Assembly: GCA_905480565.1 (NCBI GenBank) | Contig: CAJQQW010000094.1 | Coordinates: forward strand, 1 to 6,867 | DNA: 6,867 nt | Direction: 5' to 3' | DNA from: an uncultured Halioglobus sp. | Lineage (GTDB): Bacteria; Pseudomonadota; Gammaproteobacteria; Pseudomonadales; Halieaceae | Shown here: piece after piece, positions 6,512-6,867 of the stretch | How positions within the stretch are numbered: position 1 is the stretch's first letter | Layout of the letters: each line of letters starts with the position of its first letter | Position numbers and translations under genes: made by a program | The notes under the pieces: model-generated | Told to the model about the DNA's origin: nothing | The model's input: only the letters and a program-made list of their open reading frames with translations | The model's database searches: none

Positions 6512-6867
6512 GTGAAGTTTTTGCATACGATGGTGCGCGCACGTGACCTGGAAGAGACGCTGGATTTTTATTGCGACAAACTGGGGCTGGTGGAAGTGCG
6601 TCGTCATGACAGTGAGGGGGGACGATTTACTCTCGTATTTCTTGCTGCGCCGGACGATATTGGGACGGCTGAGTCAGACATGAGCCCGCTGGTGGAGATC
6701 ACCTGGAACTGGGATCCGGAAGACTACGATGGAGGCCGCAACTTCGGGCACCTCGCCTATCAGGTGGACAACCTCTATGACACCTGCCAGAGACTCATGG
6801 AAAAGGGCGTTGTCATAAATCGGCCTCCGCGTGATGGCCACATGGCGTTTGTGCGCAGCCCGGACGG
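6512..6867 (+). CDS. gloA: Glyoxalase I-like lactoylglutathione lyase (VOC superfamily), 3' end outside the window
   Basis: Glyoxalase I isomerises the hemithioacetal of methylglyoxal and glutathione to S-lactoylglutathione in the cytoplasm. The 118 visible residues follow the E. coli GloA pattern. They include LHTM..RDLE.TLDFY...LGL (4-26), VEITWNW (61-67, like IELTYNW), FGHLAYQVDN (78-87, like YGHIALSVDN) and AFVRSPD (112-118, like AFVEDPDG). Three of the four metal ligands are visible: His5, Glu62 and His80. The fourth, a Glu a few residues past the window end, cannot be checked. The loop before ITWNW is about six residues longer than in E. coli (AAPDDIGTAESDMSP), and the loop before AFV is shorter, so this may be a GloA paralogue rather than the housekeeping enzyme. 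Start GTG 6512 is backed by the AAGGAG site. No promoter or terminator separates it clearly from the flavoprotein gene, so co-transcription is possible. Confidence 0.85.
   Translation, partial: MKFLHTMVRARDLEETLDFYCDKLGLVEVRRHDSEGGRFTLVFLAAPDDIGTAESDMSPLVEITWNWDPEDYDGGRNFGHLAYQVDNLYDTCQRLMEKGVVINRPPRDGHMAFVRSPD

Overview
The window looks like chromosomal DNA of a moderately GC-rich gammaproteobacterium. RdgC, MnmH and GloA all align well, from memory, with their Escherichia coli counterparts. A marine lineage such as the Halieaceae is a guess from gene content (SelD fusion, steroid-type flavoprotein, Tat sulfatase remnant). The sequence alone does not fix the taxon.

Layout. Bases 1-129 hold the C-terminal end of a plus-strand two-TM ion channel, followed by a good intrinsic terminator (163-185). 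Bases 196-408 hold the first ~70 residues of a decayed Tat-exported sulfatase, with no ATG and no catalytic core. On the minus strand, 4680 to 464, lies a tight three-gene operon read rdgC > mnmH (selU) > selD. The gap is 7 nt between rdgC and mnmH and 1 nt between mnmH and selD. A 240-bp divergent intergenic region (4681-4920) carries a well-formed sigma70-type promoter flanked by an 8-bp inverted repeat. From there a plus-strand FAD flavoprotein of the fumarate reductase/3-ketosteroid dehydrogenase superfamily (4921-6408) is read. A glyoxalase I-like gene (6512 to the window end, incomplete) follows on the same strand.

How the genes work together. SelD makes selenophosphate from selenide and ATP. 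Here it is fused behind an NADH-dehydrogenase-like flavoprotein module that has been proposed to supply reduced selenium. MnmH uses selenophosphate to turn 2-thiouridine into 2-selenouridine at the wobble position of certain tRNAs. The two adjacent genes therefore form a complete donor-plus-user module for tRNA selenation. RdgC, a DNA-binding modulator of RecA, is the first gene of the same apparent transcript and has no obvious link to selenium. The flavoprotein shows a pattern compatible with a 3-ketosteroid delta4-(5alpha)-dehydrogenase, but no other steroid gene is visible here.

I see no mobile element, CRISPR array, RNA gene or clearly new system. The points most worth a second look are the rdgC-mnmH-selD arrangement, the promoter architecture at 4827-4889, the likely substrate of the flavoprotein and the sulfatase remnant.
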